Source: Candidatus Proruminimicrobium quisquiliarum
GTDB taxonomy: Bacteria; Elusimicrobiota; Endomicrobiia; Endomicrobiales; Endomicrobiaceae
Assembly: GCA_018433245.1 (NCBI GenBank)
Contig: JAHDRN010000001.1
Location: 310,001 to 374,000 of the forward strand
Direction of reading: 5' to 3'
DNA: 64,000 bases
This document shows positions 8,338 through 16,216 of this stretch, in pieces. The stretch's first letter is position 1; each line of letters begins with the position of its first letter. The notes under the pieces were generated by a model. That model saw only the letters and a program-made list of their open reading frames with translations. It was not told where the DNA came from and did not search any database. Both the position numbers and the translations under genes were made by a program.

Positions 8338-8366
8338 ATAATAATACATTTTTGTTATAATGTCAA
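8338..8366 (-). promoter_or_regulatory. Promoter of abiEi-abiEii
   Basis: On the minus strand, TTGACA (8361-8366) and TATTAT (8338-8343) are separated by exactly 17 bases. Transcription would start just upstream of, or inside, the palindrome at 8308-8329. Confidence 0.75.
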
Positions 8367-8460
8367 TACACAAAAAGATTCAGAGGTGCTTTTCCTAAAC
8401 ATGTCAAAATATATTACTTTTCAAAAATCTGTATATCTTTTAATGAAAATATAAATTGTT

Positions 8461-8533
8461 TTGCCGTTATCGGCAAGAAACAACAGTATATTTAATTAAT
8501 ATTATTGATTTTTTGCCGATAATATGTTATGCT
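8461..8533 (+). promoter_or_regulatory. Promoter with paired operators for the Fic gene
   Basis: TTGATT (8505-8510) and TATGCT (8528-8533) are 17 bases apart. The decamer TTGCCGATAA lies in the spacer at 8513-8522, and its reverse complement TTATCGGCAA occurs at 8467-8476 inside the palindrome TTGCCG-TTAT-CGGCAA (8461-8476). Two facing copies, one across the spacer, look like a repressor site pair. The helix-turn-helix domain of the Fic protein itself is the natural candidate regulator. AAGGAGG follows, ahead of the start codon at 8555. Confidence 0.65.
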
Positions 8534-8554
8534 ATTGTTGCAAGGAGGGAATCA

Positions 8555-9451
8555 ATGAAATACTTATCGGTTGCAGAAACAGCAAAAAAATGGAACATAG
8601 CAGAAAGAACGGTCCGAAATTACTGTGCCGAAAAAAAGATACCTGATGCTTTCCTTACAGGCAAAACATGGAACATTCCTGAAAATGCAAAAAGACCTGA
8701 CCGGATAAATAAACATAAGGAAACTCTTAAAACACTGTTAGATTTTTTAAAAGCAGAAAAAAATAAAAAAGTATCAGGCGGTATTTATCATAAAATAGAA
8801 ATTGAACTGACGTATAATTCTAATCATATTGAAGGCAGTACGCTGACACATGAGCAGACACGTTACATATATGAAACTAATACTATTGCCGTTAATACAA
8901 AAACTGCAAATGTAGATGATATAATAGAAACAGCCAATCATTTCAAATGCATTGATATGATTATTGACCATGCAAATTACAAATTAAGTGAATCTTTTAT
9001 AAAAAAACTGCATGCAACACTTAAAAACGGAACAAGCGATTCCCGCAAAGACTGGTTTACTATAGGTGATTATAAAAAACTGCCAAACGAAGTAGGGGGC
9101 AATGAAACAACAGCTCCTGAGAAAGTTTCTAAAGCTGTTAAAGATTTATTGCAGATATATAACAAAAAAAATAAAAAGACATTTGCAGAATTACTGGAAT
9201 TTCACTACAAATTTGAAATAATCCATCCGTTTCAGGACGGAAACGGCCGTATAGGCAGATTAATTCTTTTTAAAGAGTGTTTAAAAAATAATATAGTGCC
9301 ATTTATAATTGATGAAAAATTAAAATTGTTTTATTACCGCGGATTGCAGAAATGGAAATCAGAACACGGATATCTCATAGATACCTGTCTGACCGCTCAG
9401 GATAAATTCAAAACATATTTGGATTATTTTCATATACCTTATAAGGATTAA
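8555..9451 (+). CDS. Fic family protein with N-terminal helix-turn-helix
   Basis: 298 residues from the ATG at 8555, which is preceded by AAGGAGG; the in-frame codons upstream to 8456 overlap the promoter and are not used. Residues 1-50 form a MerR/excisionase-like helix-turn-helix (VAETAKKWNIAERTVRNYC). The Fic core HPFQDGNGRIGR (224-235) is complete, with catalytic His224, so AMP transfer from ATP is expected. An inhibitory helix motif (S/T)xxxE(G/N) is present as SNHIEG (89-94), ahead of the core, as in class II self-inhibited Fic enzymes. The target is unknown. It lies divergent to the AbiE operon, inside the direct-repeat-bounded segment. Confidence 0.9.
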   Translation: MKYLSVAETAKKWNIAERTVRNYCAEKKIPDAFLTGKTWNIPENAKRPDRINKHKETLKTLLDFLKAEKNKKVSGGIYHKIEIELTYNSNHIEGSTLTHEQTRYIYETNTIAVNTKTANVDDIIETANHFKCIDMIIDHANYKLSESFIKKLHATLKNGTSDSRKDWFTIGDYKKLPNEVGGNETTAPEKVSKAVKDLLQIYNKKNKKTFAELLEFHYKFEIIHPFQDGNGRIGRLILFKECLKNNIVPFIIDEKLKLFYYRGLQKWKSEHGYLIDTCLTAQDKFKTYLDYFHIPYKD

Positions 9452-9527
9452 ATTTTTATTCAACAATGGCAGAGATATACGGCTATAAAATTTAATATTT
9501 GGGTGTATTTCGCTATGCAAACAATAC

Positions 9528-9655
9528 AAACCTATATCTCTTTTTGGGTTTTTGGACTATAATAGTAGTAGCTCCATAGGGGTTAAACTGGCGGTGCTGC
9601 TATGAGGAAAAAATCAAAAGGGTTTTCAGAAATTTCTTTAATAAAATTCGTTACC
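9528..9655 (+). repeat. Right copy of the direct repeat: leader and 5' end of the efflux gene
   Basis: Matches 6655-6775 over the leader and first codons of the gene at 9602. The leader contains CAAACC / GGTTTTTG-like arms that could form a hairpin, and a TATAAT at 9558-9563 without a good -35 at normal spacing. Just upstream, at about 9489-9505, TTTAATATTTGGG matches the left arm of the hairpin repeat at 19947, a probable fragment of that family. Nothing else is visible between the Fic gene and 9601. Confidence 0.65.
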
Positions 9656-10546
9656 GTAATAAACTTAATGTTTGCGGTAGGCGGTTTTTATTTTGCGTTG
9701 ATATCGCGGTCTCAGTCCGTTCTTTTTGACTCAATATATTCTTTTACGTCCAGTTTTTTTATGCTGATGTCTTTATACGTCGTTCGGTTGATAAAAAAAG
9801 GGGAAGATGAGAATTATCATTTCGGTTACGGTTCTTTTGAGTCGCTGTTTATAGTTATACAAACAATGTTTATTCTTACAATGAACTTTGTGCTTGCTTA
9901 TTTTGCCGTTAAAACATTGCTTTCCGGCGGAGCTCATATCGGCGTTGATGCCGCAACAATGTATACTGCAATCTCTGTTGTGGTTTGCGCTTTGGTATAT
10001 GTTATTCTTAGAAGCGCCGCAAAAAGACATGTTTCTCCGGTTTTGTCGGCAGAAGCAAAAAGCTGGTTAAACGATACGATGCTCAGCATTGCCGTTCTGC
10101 TTGCTTTTTTTGGCATTATATTTTTGCCTGAAACACGGTTTGCTTTTGTCGTCCCGTATATTGATTCAGGAATGACGCTGTTGTTTATTCTTTTGCTTGT
10201 TCCTCAGTTTGTCAGGCAGTTATGGGATAATATTCTTGAACTTTTGAACTCGGCGCCGCCTGCAAATATACAGCAGGAGCTTGATGCCGTGATAAATCCG
10301 TTTATCGTAAAGCATAATTTGGCTGGTTTTAATGCATATTCAACTAAAAGAGGAAGAACTTTATACGTTGTAGTTCATGTATACTTAAATAAAAACAGGA
10401 CTGTAAAAACAATAGACAGAGTACGAAAAAAAATGATCCGCGCCATACGCAAATATTGGCATTACAGTGAGATTGATATCATTTTTACGTATGATACGAC
10501 GTGGATTCCGCTGTCGTCTATGAACAATTTGTCTCAAAATATATAG
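9602..10546 (+). CDS. Cation diffusion facilitator (CDF) family transporter
   Basis: 314 residues, about the usual CDF length, with six predicted membrane segments and a cytosolic C-terminal domain. FDSIYS in TM2 and AKSWLNDTMLS in TM5 supply the metal-site Asp pairs of the family, and YHFGYGSFES replaces the usual HPFGHGR loop. It probably exports a divalent metal such as Zn, Mn or Fe in exchange for protons; the HP-to-YH change makes the metal uncertain. Its 5' end is duplicated at 6655-6775. The stop codon lies at the start of the hairpin repeat at 10540. Confidence 0.85.
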   Translation: MRKKSKGFSEISLIKFVTVINLMFAVGGFYFALISRSQSVLFDSIYSFTSSFFMLMSLYVVRLIKKGEDENYHFGYGSFESLFIVIQTMFILTMNFVLAYFAVKTLLSGGAHIGVDAATMYTAISVVVCALVYVILRSAAKRHVSPVLSAEAKSWLNDTMLSIAVLLAFFGIIFLPETRFAFVVPYIDSGMTLLFILLLVPQFVRQLWDNILELLNSAPPANIQQELDAVINPFIVKHNLAGFNAYSTKRGRTLYVVVHVYLNKNRTVKTIDRVRKKMIRAIRKYWHYSEIDIIFTYDTTWIPLSSMNNLSQNI

Positions 10547-10668
10547 CGACCGCAATATTTTGGCTGCAGTTTTGTAATTTTAAAGCTCATTTACCAATCG
10601 CTCCGCTTCTTTTACGTAAACTTTACTTTAAAATTACTTCACTTCGCACAAAATCTTGCTAGTCTTAA
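10540..10668. repeat. Dispersed intergenic hairpin repeat, copy B
   Basis: Nearly the same as copy A at 1325-1453, with few substitutions and a short length change near 10601. Outer arms GCGACCGCAAtaTTTTG and CAAAAtcTTGCtaGTC enclose perfect inner arms GTAATTTTAAAG and CTTTAAAATTAC. It begins within the last codons of the CDF gene, so that stop codon is part of the repeat. It ends with CTTAACGGCACGGCAA, which is also seen, altered, after copy C. Confidence 0.8.
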
Positions 10669-10754
10669 CGGCACGGCAATGACTATAAAACATAAATTTT
10701 AATGTTTTATTTAGTATAATGCAGACTGTTGAATCTTACAATCGGAGATAACCT

Positions 10755-11354
10755 ATGATAAAGAAATACTTTCTTGTAATCTTAATTTTGTCGTGCTGCC
10801 AAATCAATTTATTTGCCGATAAAATGTCATACGAAAATTCAATGGAGTTTAAAGCCATATACAAAAGAGCCGTTGACGGAATTGCCGAATATCAAATTCA
10901 GTTAGCCGATATGTATTATAGAGGCAAAGTAATAGAACAGGATTATAAAAAGGCGTTTGAGTGGTATCAGAAAGCGGCAGACCAAGGGCTTGCCCAGGCT
11001 CAAATTTTTTTAGGCATCATGTATTACAAAGGAGCCGGCGTAGAACAGGATTATAAAAAAGCCTTTGAATGGTATAAAAAACTTGCAGATCAGGGAATGC
11101 CGTATGCCCAGTATCTTTTAGGCAATATGTATTATGAAGGAACATTTGTAAAAGCTGATGATAAAGAAGCTATCAAATGGTTTGAAAAAGCTGCCCAACA
11201 GGGCAATCCGCAGGCTCAGGTAAAAATAGGCCTTATGTATTATCTCGGAGACGGCAAGCCTCAAGATAAAAAGAAAGCACGCATTTTGATTACTAATGCC
11301 GCAGAACAAGGCAACAGCGATGCAAAAAGACTGATGCAGGAACTTGAATGGTGA
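10755..11354 (+). CDS. Secreted Sel1-repeat protein
   Basis: 199 residues. An N-terminal hydrophobic segment (MIKKYFLVILILSCC...LFA) is a Sec signal peptide; LSCC could also be a lipobox-like site. About four Sel1 repeats follow, each with the A.WY.KAA.QG.A.AQ..LG.MYY.G pattern, the second and third nearly identical (VEQDYKKAFEWY). Sel1 solenoids are protein-protein scaffolds, so a periplasmic adaptor role is likely, with the partner unknown. It is monocistronic and follows the hairpin repeat. Confidence 0.88.
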   Translation: MIKKYFLVILILSCCQINLFADKMSYENSMEFKAIYKRAVDGIAEYQIQLADMYYRGKVIEQDYKKAFEWYQKAADQGLAQAQIFLGIMYYKGAGVEQDYKKAFEWYKKLADQGMPYAQYLLGNMYYEGTFVKADDKEAIKWFEKAAQQGNPQAQVKIGLMYYLGDGKPQDKKKARILITNAAEQGNSDAKRLMQELEW

Positions 11355-11490
11355 AATATAGTTGTTCCGCTTTTATGATGTATAAATATGTTTCTTACCG
11401 CAGATAATTTATAATTTGATTAACTAAAATTAAAGAGATAAAATAACAGCAATAAGATCTAAAAAATATTACTACAAAGGGAGCTTCATT

Positions 11491-13254
11491 ATGCAAAAAT
11501 CTTATCTTCAGACAAAAATCAATTTATTTGTTTTAATGAGTATGCTGTTTTTTTCTTCAACGGGATTTTGTGCGGGGAATCAAGCAGAGCCGAAAGGATA
11601 CCCGATTGATTCGGAAGTTTTTACTACGCTTGAGCGTACAATAGTTCCTGATCCCAAACCTTCTACAGAAATTAATCTTCATGAAATTTCAAAATATAAA
11701 AAATACGGATACGGCAAATGGACGTTTGGCGCTCCTCTCAAAGCTGTAACGAGAACAGATATTATGCCTGAAAAATATGACGGTTCGACAGTTACTAAAA
11801 AAGATAAACTTTTAACTTTTTTTACCATAAGCGATATTCATATTACCGATAAAGAAGCTCCCAATCAGCTGATATATGTCCAGCAGTTGTATCCCAAAAA
11901 AGCTATAGGAGCATCATTGTATTCGGGCAGCATGCTTTATACAACTCAGGTTTTAGACGCTGCCGTTCAGACTATTAATGCTCTTCATAAAATAAATCCT
12001 TTTGATTTCGGAATATCTCTCGGCGACGCTTCTAACAGCACTCAGTATAACGAGACGAGATGGTATATAGACGTTCTCGACGGTAAGGTCATTAATCCAA
12101 GCTCAGGCGCTAATTTAGGAGCCAAGAAAATTGATTATCAAAAACCTTTTAAAGCCGCAGGACTTGATAAAACAATTCCATGGTATCAGACGCTCGGCAA
12201 TCACGATCATTTTTATATGGGTTCAATTCCGGTAGATTACGGTATCAGAAAAGATCTTAGGCAGTCTTATATAACCGATACAGTTTTTGCCACAGGAGAT
12301 GTATTAAAAAATCCCGGCTTTATAAACAATAAAGATTTTTATGGTGGTTTAATAGACGGCTCTACCGCTTACGGCAACATAAAATTTGCCGGTCCTGTCG
12401 CAAATTTTAAAAAACCTCCAAAAGTTGTTGCAGATATGAACCGCCGTTCGCTTTTAAGAACGGAATGGATGAAAGAATTTTTTAACACAACATCAAATCC
12501 TGTCGGACACGGTTTCAATCTGGCGGATGCCGAGAAAGGTTTTGCATGTTACAGTTTTATTCCGAAATCAGATATTCCTATAAAAGTTATAGTTCTTGAT
12601 AATACTCAGAATGAAAATGACGGTTCAGCCGATATTCACGGACACGGTTTTCTTGACCAGGCGCGCTGGGACTGGCTTAAAAAAGAACTTGCAGACGGTG
12701 ATGCTGCCGGTCAGCTTATGATTATTGCCGCGCATATTCCGATAGACGTTGAAGTAACTGCGCCAAGATCAGAAATGGGCTGGTGGGTTGATCCTCAAAA
12801 TGCAGTAACTCTGCCTAATTTGATTGCCGAACTTCAAAGCCATCCTAATTTGATAATGTGGATTTCCGGTCATCGCCATTTAAATACCGTTAAGGCATTC
12901 AAATCACCGGATCCCGTAAAAGCTCCCGAGAAAGGTTTTTGGGAAGTTGAAACATCATCTTTAAGAGATTTCCCTCAGCAGCTGCGTACTTTTGAAATAT
13001 ATCTTAACAGCGACAATACGCTTTCAATCGTTGCAACAAACGTAGATCCGGCTGTAAAAGAAGGAACGCCGGCTTATAAATCACGCGAATATTCCGTTGC
13101 AGCACAGCAGATTCTAGATGCCGATATATCTAATAATAACCCGACGAAAGACCCGACAATTATGCCTATGCCTAACGGGTCATATAATGCGCAATTGATT
13201 AAACAGTTAACGCCTGAAATGCAGGCAAAATTGAAAAAGCTTGTAACTAAGTAG
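11491..13254 (+). CDS. Exported metallophosphoesterase (TIGR03768-like)
   Basis: 587 residues with a signal peptide ending near STGFCA (23-28). The calcineurin-like motifs appear in order: DIH (115-117), LGDA (177-180), LGNHDH (235-240), AAHIP and SGHRHLN. This supports a two-metal phosphoesterase in the periplasm or outside the cell. Length and the ITDKEAPNQL context match the TIGR03768 family, whose substrate is not established. GGGAG (11480-11484) precedes the ATG. It appears monocistronic. Confidence 0.85.
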   Translation: MQKSYLQTKINLFVLMSMLFFSSTGFCAGNQAEPKGYPIDSEVFTTLERTIVPDPKPSTEINLHEISKYKKYGYGKWTFGAPLKAVTRTDIMPEKYDGSTVTKKDKLLTFFTISDIHITDKEAPNQLIYVQQLYPKKAIGASLYSGSMLYTTQVLDAAVQTINALHKINPFDFGISLGDASNSTQYNETRWYIDVLDGKVINPSSGANLGAKKIDYQKPFKAAGLDKTIPWYQTLGNHDHFYMGSIPVDYGIRKDLRQSYITDTVFATGDVLKNPGFINNKDFYGGLIDGSTAYGNIKFAGPVANFKKPPKVVADMNRRSLLRTEWMKEFFNTTSNPVGHGFNLADAEKGFACYSFIPKSDIPIKVIVLDNTQNENDGSADIHGHGFLDQARWDWLKKELADGDAAGQLMIIAAHIPIDVEVTAPRSEMGWWVDPQNAVTLPNLIAELQSHPNLIMWISGHRHLNTVKAFKSPDPVKAPEKGFWEVETSSLRDFPQQLRTFEIYLNSDNTLSIVATNVDPAVKEGTPAYKSREYSVAAQQILDADISNNNPTKDPTIMPMPNGSYNAQLIKQLTPEMQAKLKKLVTK

Positions 13255-13325
13255 TCTGTGTTGCAGGGGAAAGCTAGTCAATAAAATAGTACTAAAAAGT
13301 TTAAGGCTCAAATATTTGCAAAGGA

Positions 13326-14408
13326 TTAAATGCTGCAAGCTGCGTTGTATTCGTACATGATAGTTTTTATAAGTTCTTTTACGGAAACTATTTTATCAAC
13401 CAGATATGCGTTTGCTCCGGCAAATACAAAACCTTCTTTAAGATTGCCTCTTTTTGCATTCGCAAGTGCCATGGAAATGCAATAAGGGGCAGTTTTATAG
13501 TTGCAGTTTTTTAAACATTGCCACGGACAGTTAAACGGTTTTTTATATCCTGCGACTATTTTTTTTGTGAAATCATTTATTATAACTCTGCCGGGCAGTC
13601 CGACAGGACTTTGTATAATGCCGATATCTTCTTTTTTGCAGTTTACGTATGCCTGTTTAAATTCATCGCTGGCATCGCATTCTTTAGTCGCCACAAATCT
13701 TGTCGCCATTTTAACGGCATTTGCGCCTAATTTTATAAATTTACACATATCGGCGCCGGTAAATATTCCGCCGGCCGCTATTACCGGAATATCTTTTTTA
13801 AATTTATTTCTAAAAGGAATTACCGCCTGAATTACATCCGGGATTAAAATTTCTAATTTATTCTGCGGATCGTCTATTTTGTCGGGTTTAAAACCTAAAT
13901 GTCCGCCTGCCAGAGGTCCTTCAACAACAACTCCGTCCGGAACATTAGAATGGTTTTTATCCCAAAGTTTAAAAATAAGATTTGCGGCTCTTGCGGAAGA
14001 GACTTTCAATAAAATTTTTGTTTTTATGTTGCCGAGTTTTTTTACCGGATTTTTTAACGGCAAACCGCCGCCTATGATTATTAAGTCCGCCCGTTCATTT
14101 ACCGCAATATTTACAAGGTCGTCAAAATCTGAAACAGCGACCATTATATTTACGCCTATTATGCCTTTTGTCATTTCTTTTGCACGGCGTATTTCTTTTT
14201 TTAATGTTTCTTTGCTTGCCGTTTTATTATCCATGCTTGAATCGGTATTTAATGCGCATAATCCTACTGATGATATAACTCCTATTGCTCCTTCTTCGGC
14301 TACGGCGGCAGCTAAATTTGAGCCGGAAATACCTATGCCCATTCCTCCCTGAATAATAGGAAGTTCCGAATGAAGATCATCTATTTTTAATCCGTTATTT
14401 TTAATCAT
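13326..14408 (-). CDS. Nitronate monooxygenase / NPD-family FMN enzyme
   Basis: 360 residues starting at the ATG at 14408, chosen because AAGGGA lies 8 bases upstream and the family's first strand begins right after it (LPIIQGGMGIGIS). The frame stays open upstream to 14531, but that part does not resemble the family. FMN-barrel motifs are EGPLAGGHLG, PVIAAGGI and GANAVKMATRFVAT. The family includes nitronate monooxygenases and FabK-like enoyl-ACP reductases. The C-terminal cysteine cluster (CPWQCLKNCNYKTAPYC) suggests the anaerobe-type subgroup. The substrate is not certain. Confidence 0.82.
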   Translation of the reverse strand: MIKNNGLKIDDLHSELPIIQGGMGIGISGSNLAAAVAEEGAIGVISSVGLCALNTDSSMDNKTASKETLKKEIRRAKEMTKGIIGVNIMVAVSDFDDLVNIAVNERADLIIIGGGLPLKNPVKKLGNIKTKILLKVSSARAANLIFKLWDKNHSNVPDGVVVEGPLAGGHLGFKPDKIDDPQNKLEILIPDVIQAVIPFRNKFKKDIPVIAAGGIFTGADMCKFIKLGANAVKMATRFVATKECDASDEFKQAYVNCKKEDIGIIQSPVGLPGRVIINDFTKKIVAGYKKPFNCPWQCLKNCNYKTAPYCISMALANAKRGNLKEGFVFAGANAYLVDKIVSVKELIKTIMYEYNAACSI

Positions 14409-14771
14409 GATAAGTATCCCTTGGCAGTATGTGCCGGCAAAAAAATTTGTTTGATGTGTAATGAATTTGAGTATTGAATCAATTGGTGCAATGCTTTCGG
14501 TTTGAAGCATTTTGAATATTGTTATCACCAATAAAAATTAAATAATTTCTCTGCTTGAAAGGAATACTGCACAGGTGGGATACAAAGCATTAGGTTGCTT
14601 CATATCATATTTAATCAACGTGACAGATGCATCATTATAATTTTGCAATCAAAAGTGCTTAATTTTTTGGAATAAAATTATAATATTGACAAACAACTCT
14701 TATTATAATGTATCTTACCATTTGTTGAATAATTAAACAATAAGCGCCTATTATTATAATAATTTTTTTGC

Positions 14772-14800
14772 TTGACAAAGATATTCTAATATTATAATAT
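14772..14800 (+). promoter_or_regulatory. Promoter and probable ArsR operator of the TolC-RND operon
   Basis: TTGACA (14772-14777) and TATAAT (14793-14798) have a short 15-base spacer. The -10 box lies inside the perfect palindrome ATATTA-TAATAT (14789-14800). A short spacer plus a palindrome over the -10 is a common layout for ArsR/MerR-type metal control, and an ArsR-type gene ends this operon. The rest of the gap 14532-14771 is AT-rich, with no gene seen. Confidence 0.55.
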
Positions 14801-14827
14801 ATGCAAAAATAAATATAAGGAGACGGT

Positions 14828-16216
14828 ATGAATACATTAAGCAAACTGGCGGCAAAAATTTGGCTGCTTACGGTTTTTTACGTCGTAATTATGCTTTTTG
14901 GTTTTAGTTTAAATTCTTATGCTGCAGACGTTAAAACATTGGTTTCAAAAGTAATAGAAAGAAATTATGATTTAAAGCAGGTTCAGGCTTTTTCGCAGCA
15001 GGCCGAGCAGCAAAATAAATTTGCCAAAAGGCAGTTTTATCCGAAAGCTTCGCTTGAAATGTCGCTTGTGCGTTCTGATGATCCCGTATTTTCGTTCGGC
15101 TCTTATTTGAGACAGGAACGTTTTACCGAGGCTAACTTTAAAGTTGACAGCCTCAACCATCCCAGCCCGACTGACGATTTTACGGCTTCGGTATCAGTAG
15201 GCGTTCCGATATATACGGCGGGGAAACTTTCTTACGGAGTAAAATCGGCTAAAACTCATATAGCTCAGGCAAACCAGCAGGAAATAATAGTTCAAAAACA
15301 GCTCATACTTCAGGTATTGGAACGGTATTTTTCGGCTGTCAGAGATAAAGCCGTAATATCTGCGGCTGTTGAAGCAGAAAAATCGGCTCAGGCTGAAATC
15401 AAAGACGCTTCAAACCTTGCTTCGCGCGGAATGGAGCCCGGCGCCGAATATTACGGAGCCGTTGCCGTTAAGCACGCTATATCGGCAAGGCGTATTGAAG
15501 CAGAAAGCGGTTATGACAACGCAGTTTCTGCTCTTGCAGTAATGGCGGGGGAAGATAAAAAATATTTTGCAGTAGACGGAGCAATGTCTGAAAAAGAATA
15601 TTCAGTAGCATCTGTTGAAACGCTTATAAATAATGCCGTTAAAGAGCGCAACGATATAAATATAGCAAGATTGGAACATTCCTCGTTAAAAGATGCCCAC
15701 GAAGTTGAAAAAAACAATATACTGCCGTCTGTGCAGGCTTTCGGAAAAATACAAACTGATTCGTATCAGATGACTTATATGCCGGACCACTATACCATAG
15801 GACTTCAGCTTACGATGAATTTTTTAGATCCCGCCCACGGACCCAAAGTTGATATGATAGAACGTCAATATAAACAGGCCGACGCAAAAATATCGTCTAT
15901 GGGCGAACAGGCTGTAATAGAAGTTTCAAACGCATATAACAATTATAAAGCATCGGCAAGAGCATTAACCGAGATGAGAAACTCAAAAGACCAGTCTTTA
16001 AAATCGGTAAAAATGATGCGCATTTTATACAAACAGGGAAGAATTTCGGTGATTGATATGCTGCGCGCCGAAGACCAGCTTTTATCGGCTCAGTCGGCTT
16101 TTTATAAAACAGTTTACAATATGAATATGGCTTATGTTTCTCTTATGGACGTTTCGGGACAGTTATCGCTTGATACGGTAGATACTATAAACAATTTAAC
16201 CGCGGAGGCTCATTAA
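14828..16216 (+). CDS. TolC-family outer membrane efflux protein
   Basis: 462 residues with a signal peptide ending at NSYAAD (~32). The remainder is the typical TolC layout of two long coiled-coil repeats (NYDLKQVQAFSQQAEQQNK, then a second half around NDINIARLEHSSLKDAHEVE). It should form the trimeric exit duct of an RND pump. AAGGAG precedes the ATG. The stop overlaps the RND start by one base (TAATG), so the two are co-translated. No adaptor gene lies between them. Confidence 0.9.
   Translation: MNTLSKLAAKIWLLTVFYVVIMLFGFSLNSYAADVKTLVSKVIERNYDLKQVQAFSQQAEQQNKFAKRQFYPKASLEMSLVRSDDPVFSFGSYLRQERFTEANFKVDSLNHPSPTDDFTASVSVGVPIYTAGKLSYGVKSAKTHIAQANQQEIIVQKQLILQVLERYFSAVRDKAVISAAVEAEKSAQAEIKDASNLASRGMEPGAEYYGAVAVKHAISARRIEAESGYDNAVSALAVMAGEDKKYFAVDGAMSEKEYSVASVETLINNAVKERNDINIARLEHSSLKDAHEVEKNNILPSVQAFGKIQTDSYQMTYMPDHYTIGLQLTMNFLDPAHGPKVDMIERQYKQADAKISSMGEQAVIEVSNAYNNYKASARALTEMRNSKDQSLKSVKMMRILYKQGRISVIDMLRAEDQLLSAQSAFYKTVYNMNMAYVSLMDVSGQLSLDTVDTINNLTAEAH

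Noticed and set aside
14686-14709. Second promoter TTGACA...TATAAT upstream of the TolC gene
   Set aside because: Spacer of 12 bases is too short; the box pair at 14772-14798 fits better.
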